NCBI GenBank assembly: GCA_027625915.1 | Contig: JANTQA010000008.1 | Location: 9,656,501-9,720,500 of the forward strand | Direction: 5' to 3' | Source of the DNA: Anaeramoeba flamelloides | Taxonomy: Eukaryota > Metamonada > Anaeramoebidae | Length of the DNA stretch: 64,000 nt | Shown: positions 60,150 to 64,000 of the stretch, one piece after another | Position numbering within the stretch: position 1 is the stretch's first letter | How the letters are laid out: every line of letters starts with the position of its first letter | The notes under the pieces: model-generated | What the model was told of the DNA's origin: nothing | Database searches by the model: none | What the model saw: only the letters and a program-made list of their open reading frames with translations | Position numbers and translations under genes: made by a program

Positions 60150-60345
60150 ATTAGGGAAAGTGCCTTCAAGTGTTTAGCTTTTCCAAAATTCAAAAGAATA
60201 GAGAAAAATTTTAGATTTTACTCAATTCTTTTAAATTCTCGAAAAGCTAACGGTGGTTATTTTTTTTAATTTAAAAAATTAACCGAAAATTATATAAATT
60301 TTTGGTTTATTTCTTGAATTAAAAAAAACTTAACTCAGTAAAAGG
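60150..60345. repeat. Hairpin-cluster repeat R7
   Basis: GTGCCTTCAAGTG, then the TTTTCCAAAATTCAAAAGAA/TTCTTTTAAATTCTCGAAAA hairpin and the TTAACCGAAAATTATATAAA/TTTTGGTTTATTTC hairpin. Confidence 0.7.
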
Positions 60346-62692
60346 AAATTAATTTCTTCTCTTCAAAGGCAAAAAAAAAAAAAAAAGATCTTTTTTTCAG
60401 TTAAATTTTTTGAGATCATGAATGAAAAAATTTTTCGAATCAAAGAATGTTTTAGAGAATTGGTTACTTTTTTATTTTGTTAATTTAACAGTTTTTAAAC
60501 AGTTGATTACCTTTGATTTCTTACTAACTTCCTATTTCATAATATTTGCCCCAAAATTTATTTGACAATTTTTTTTTCAAAATTCTTTTTTCAAATATTT
60601 TAATTAAACAAGCAAAAACAAATGATATTATTTCAAAAAAAAATGATAAAGGGGTTATTTTCTACCAATGAGAAGTCTAAGATTAAAGTATGTTGTTATT
60701 TAAAGTAAACCAGATGGGTGAGTCATGGTTCAAATAGCTTTAAAAAATCAATTGGTCAAGTAGTAATATTTGTTGATCTAATCAATTAAAAAATATATTT
60801 ATATTAGTGAAAAAAATAAAAGAATTTTAGAAAAAAATCTACATAACATCATATATTTGAAAGTTGAATTATCAATATAAAGAACCCAAAATTGTAAAAT
60901 ATCTTTCTTAAATTTGGGGTGAAATTAAGATCAATAGTTAGCTAAAATATTCGTTTTTTTTTAAAAAAAATAAATAATTAACCCATAAATTTTTAATGAC
61001 AAATTTTTTAGACATATGGGAAATATATTGATTTTTCAATCAGATTTATCAAAATTAAATTAAAAAAATCATTTTTTGGGTCTTTATTTTGATGATTATT
61101 TATTTAAATTAAAAAATTAAAAAAATAAAAAAAAAATCTGTTACTTTTGGAAGTTCTCAATATGATTTATTAAATACCCAGAATACTATTATTCTGGTGT
61201 TATATTTTTATATTTGGAAAATTAATTATATAAAAAATTTAAAATGAGAATTTTTAATAGCAATCATTAGTAAAAAATGTTCAAATTTATTTTACAATGA
61301 GAAATATAATGGATTTTTTAGAGCTATTTGAACTGTAGTAGCATTAATATTATTTAAAAACAAATTACAAAATACTTTTATTATATATAAAATTATGGTA
61401 AAGCTAATCCCTTAAAAATTAAATATAAAGGATTGAATTCTTGAAGCGAAAAAAAAAAAAAACTTGAAAAATTTAAAAGATAAGGATATAGAAATAATGA
61501 TGATACAAATTTCGAAACATTTCAGTTTTTTTCAATTGATGCAGAATCAATAATTTTATTAGTAAATAGATTCAATCAATAATTCTATTATTTTTAAGAA
61601 GAATTATTGAAAAAATATCATTTTTAATTTAAAGTAAATCTAAATTAGATTTAATTTGAACTAAATTAGAATTAATATTTAAAAAATTCCATAAAAATAA
61701 GAGATTATTTAATTATCTAAAGTTTTCAGATAAATGATTTTACATCAAGAAATCAATAAAACTGAGGAAAGAAGAATTAAATGTATCGAATATTAGTAAG
61801 ATAAGATCAATAAAAAAAATATATTGTCTTTATTGTTTCTTGATCACTTTTACATTTTTTTTGAATTTCATTTTTTGATAGGAGTTTAAATATTTCATCC
61901 AGAGATATATCACATTTTCTAATTTATTAAATTGTTAGTTTGTCCAGTTAAATAAATGATTTGAATTTTAATTTCTATAGAAACCACAATAAACATAAGT
62001 TGGTATAGTTTATTCACTCACTTATGTACTATGTGGCAATTTGCAAATCTGTCCCATTAACCTTTCTATCCATTTTCATTTAAATTATCAAACCAGAGTC
62101 TTCGAAATATTCTTCAATGGGGATTAAAAAATAATTTTATCTATGTATTTTTTAAGGAAAAATTAATAAGAAATTTTTAGATATGTAAACTCAAAGGCCC
62201 TTATTCAGAAATGTAAAAAAAAATTAAGAAAAATAATTACCATTTTATTATTTGAATTATGAAGATAATTTTGAACATTTTGAATATACAATTCTAACTT
62301 TGAAAAGATGTTTTTTTCTGTGAGTTTTAACCTTCGGGTTTTTTGATTTGGTTATTATATCTATTAACCAAAAAATTTCTAATAAAGGAATTGTGATTTT
62401 TTTTTCGTTTTTTTTTTTTAGTTTGTGTGCAGATTATTTTTCTTTTTTCTAAAATTTAAAGTTTAAAAAACTCAATAATGGGCATAATATTTGCTTTATT
62501 TGATTTTTAAACAGAATCTACTTTACCAAATACTCAAAGCATGTGATTTATTTTCGTGTAACAATATATTTTTGTAAAAAATAGTTTCTCTCTAAATATA
62601 ATTATAAGTTTCAATTCAAATTGTTAGTTTCAAAACAAATTGGGTTTTGGGTTTTGTAGTAAAGGTGTCGTGGGATTTTTTTATAGAGCAGT
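60346..62692. other. Intergenic, nothing recognised
   Basis: AT-rich, no convincing open frame, no repeat family recognised. Confidence 0.4.
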
Positions 62693-63171
62693 GAAAAAAA
62701 TACCGGACATGAAAAAAATCCCGGACAAGATTTTTAATTGTGAATATTAGTAAAATTATTGTGTAATTTCATTTATTTACAATCAAATTCCTTTTTTTAA
62801 GAATCGAACTTTTTCAATTATAACTCCCCCACTTATTAGAATGATGATTGATGAAATCACACTTGTTCAAAACACCATTCAATCAATCAAAAAAACAAGA
62901 ATAAAAATCATCATTTCTCAAACTCTAGTAAACCTCAATAAAACTCGATTGTTTTTCAAAAAAAGTTGATCAACATTAGGCTATCAAACAATTACTCGAG
63001 TATTCTAGAGACACCTTACTTTGATGGACTTTAGGTAGGTTTATTACTAATCTCATAAAAAAAATTGGTTATTTATAATAAGGATTTAATTGAAATTATA
63101 CAAAAATTTTACTAATAATCACAATTAAAAATCTTGTCCGGGATTTTTTTCATGTCCGGTATTTTTTTCCC
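62693..63171. mobile_element. MITE with about 68-bp terminal inverted repeats
   Basis: Left end 62693-62760 and right end 63104-63171 are near-perfect inverse copies. They contain ATACCGGACATGAAAAAAAT and CCCGGACAAGATTTTTAATT. About 340 bp of non-coding interior. No clear target duplication. Confidence 0.8.
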
Positions 63172-63812
63172 AACTATACAAAGATCTAATTAAAAATTAA
63201 ATTTGAAAAAATTAATGAAAAATTCAAATCTATTTAAAAAAATTGTTTTTTATCCAAAATATATAAAATGATAGATCTTTTAAAGGAAAATAGCGATTTT
63301 GCTGAATTATATAAAATACAAAGAATTTGTCAGGTTTTTTGTAAATAATCATAAAACCAGTATATAACAAATTTTTAATCGTTAATTTTGGCCTTTTTTC
63401 TCAATTTAAACCTCTTCAGTGAATGTAGAAAACCCTCGCAACTTGACTCATATATCTAAAATAAATAATAGGAACTTCTCAGTAATGTCTTAATATTGTC
63501 AATTTTGTCTTCGAAATAATTATCTCAAAAAGTTATAATTTTTGTTAATATTTTTTCATTGTAGATAATGTTATTATTAAATTTCATAAAATTGTGTACT
63601 TATTTCTTGGTTTATCTGATTAGTATAATATTTATGTGTTTTATTATGTTCACAGGTTTTTTATGTTAAAGATATATTGAATTTTATTTGAAGTTGTTGT
63701 ATACTTAATAATTTTGTGTAAAATTATTGAAGAAAAAAATTTCAGAGATTTTTTGAATCAAATTAGAGTAAAATTAAAAATTAATTAAATAAATAAGAAG
63801 CTTAAAATGTAC
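63172..63812. other. Spacer upstream of the tRNA gene
   Basis: AT-rich; no gene recognised. Confidence 0.5.
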
Positions 63813-63883
63813 AGATTTGTGGCGCAGTGGTAGCGCGTTCGCCTAACACGCGAAAGGTCCACGGTTCGAAACCGTGCAGATCT
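63813..63883 (+). tRNA. tRNA-Val(AAC): tRNA-Val (anticodon AAC)
   Basis: A full cloverleaf of 71 bases without intron. The acceptor stem AGATTTG/CAGATCT has one G-U pair, the D stem is GCGC/GCGC, and the anticodon stem TTCGC/GCGAA has loop CTAACAC (A34 is likely read as inosine). The T arm is CACGG-TTCGAAA-CCGTG. Box A (TGGCGCAGTGG) and box B (GGTTCGAAACC) serve as internal Pol III promoter. Confidence 0.97.
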
Positions 63884-63884
63884 A

Positions 63885-63891
63885 TTTTTTT
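63885..63891 (+). terminator. Pol III T-run terminator
   Basis: Seven T directly after the tRNA 3' end. Confidence 0.85.
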
Positions 63892-64000
63892 ACTTTTTTT
63901 TATTGTTGATATGCTGAGAATTTGATTAGTAAGATACAATCAACGTAAAATACAACCCTATTGTTTTTCATGATATATAACCAACAAGATCTTCTATTTT

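Noticed and set aside
1-64000. CRISPR arrays, rRNA genes, bacterial operons or integrated virus-like elements
   Set aside because: No regular spacer arrays, rRNA-like conserved blocks, ribosome-binding sites, or capsid, envelope or integrase-type genes were seen; all RT fragments read as LINE type.

Overview
This looks like nuclear DNA of a very AT-rich unicellular eukaryote. Genes are sparse, small spliceosomal introns interrupt most of them, there is a tRNA gene with a Pol III T-run terminator, and DNA transposons and LINEs are abundant. The KE/KQ-rich coiled-coil protein with a C-terminal PH-like domain and the PSI-like cysteine-rich surface protein would suit an amoeboid protist; Anaeramoeba or a similar free-living amoeboflagellate is my best guess, but this is inference only. 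The gene models here use donors GTAAGT, GTATGT, GTAATT, GTATAG and GTAATC, and acceptors ending TAG or AAG.

Layout. 0-2.5 kb: a LINE relic and an actin-family gene (minus strand) interrupted by one in-frame TAA. 2.5-7.9 kb: a decayed hAT-type transposon with short terminal repeats, beside a duplicated 189-bp block and small MITEs. 8.1-14.3 kb: short unassigned coding-like exons, a LINE RT relic and a TA-flanked MITE. 14.4-26.2 kb: one three-exon gene (562 codons) for a signal-peptide, PSI-like cysteine-rich, single-pass membrane protein; its 3.4-kb and 6.7-kb introns are filled with transposons. 28.5-31 kb: a LINE tail and an inverted 1-kb repeat copy. 31.4-32.1 kb: a hidden two-exon TRAPPC1/Bet5 gene (minus). 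33.6-35.0 kb: nested TA-site MITEs. 39.2-40.1 kb: a two-exon FCP1/SCP-type phosphatase gene (plus). 41-43 kb: a LINE tail and hairpin repeats. 44.0-45.3 kb: a three-exon gene (minus) whose spliced product is a very divergent ribosomal stalk P0 (uL10)-like protein. 48.9-51.9 kb: two LINE RT relics in opposite orientations. 52.1-55.6 kb: a 1089-aa KE/KQ-rich coiled-coil protein with a PH-like C terminus and a small ORF behind it. 59.4-60.3 kb: a LINE tail with hairpin clusters. 62.7-63.2 kb: a MITE with about 68-bp terminal repeats. 63.8 kb: tRNA-Val(AAC).

Three genes (TRAPPC1, the P0-like gene and the PSI-like membrane protein) are best seen only after joining exons; in each case splice phase and protein homology or pattern agree. 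The genes do not form an obvious pathway: they cover vesicle tethering, ribosome biology, phosphatase signalling, the cytoskeleton and the cell surface. The most distinctive feature is the repeat biology. A LINE family seems to carry a 3' region made of several perfect or near-perfect hairpins, MITEs are nested inside MITEs with the empty site visible, and one gene has been stretched about seven-fold by intronic elements.
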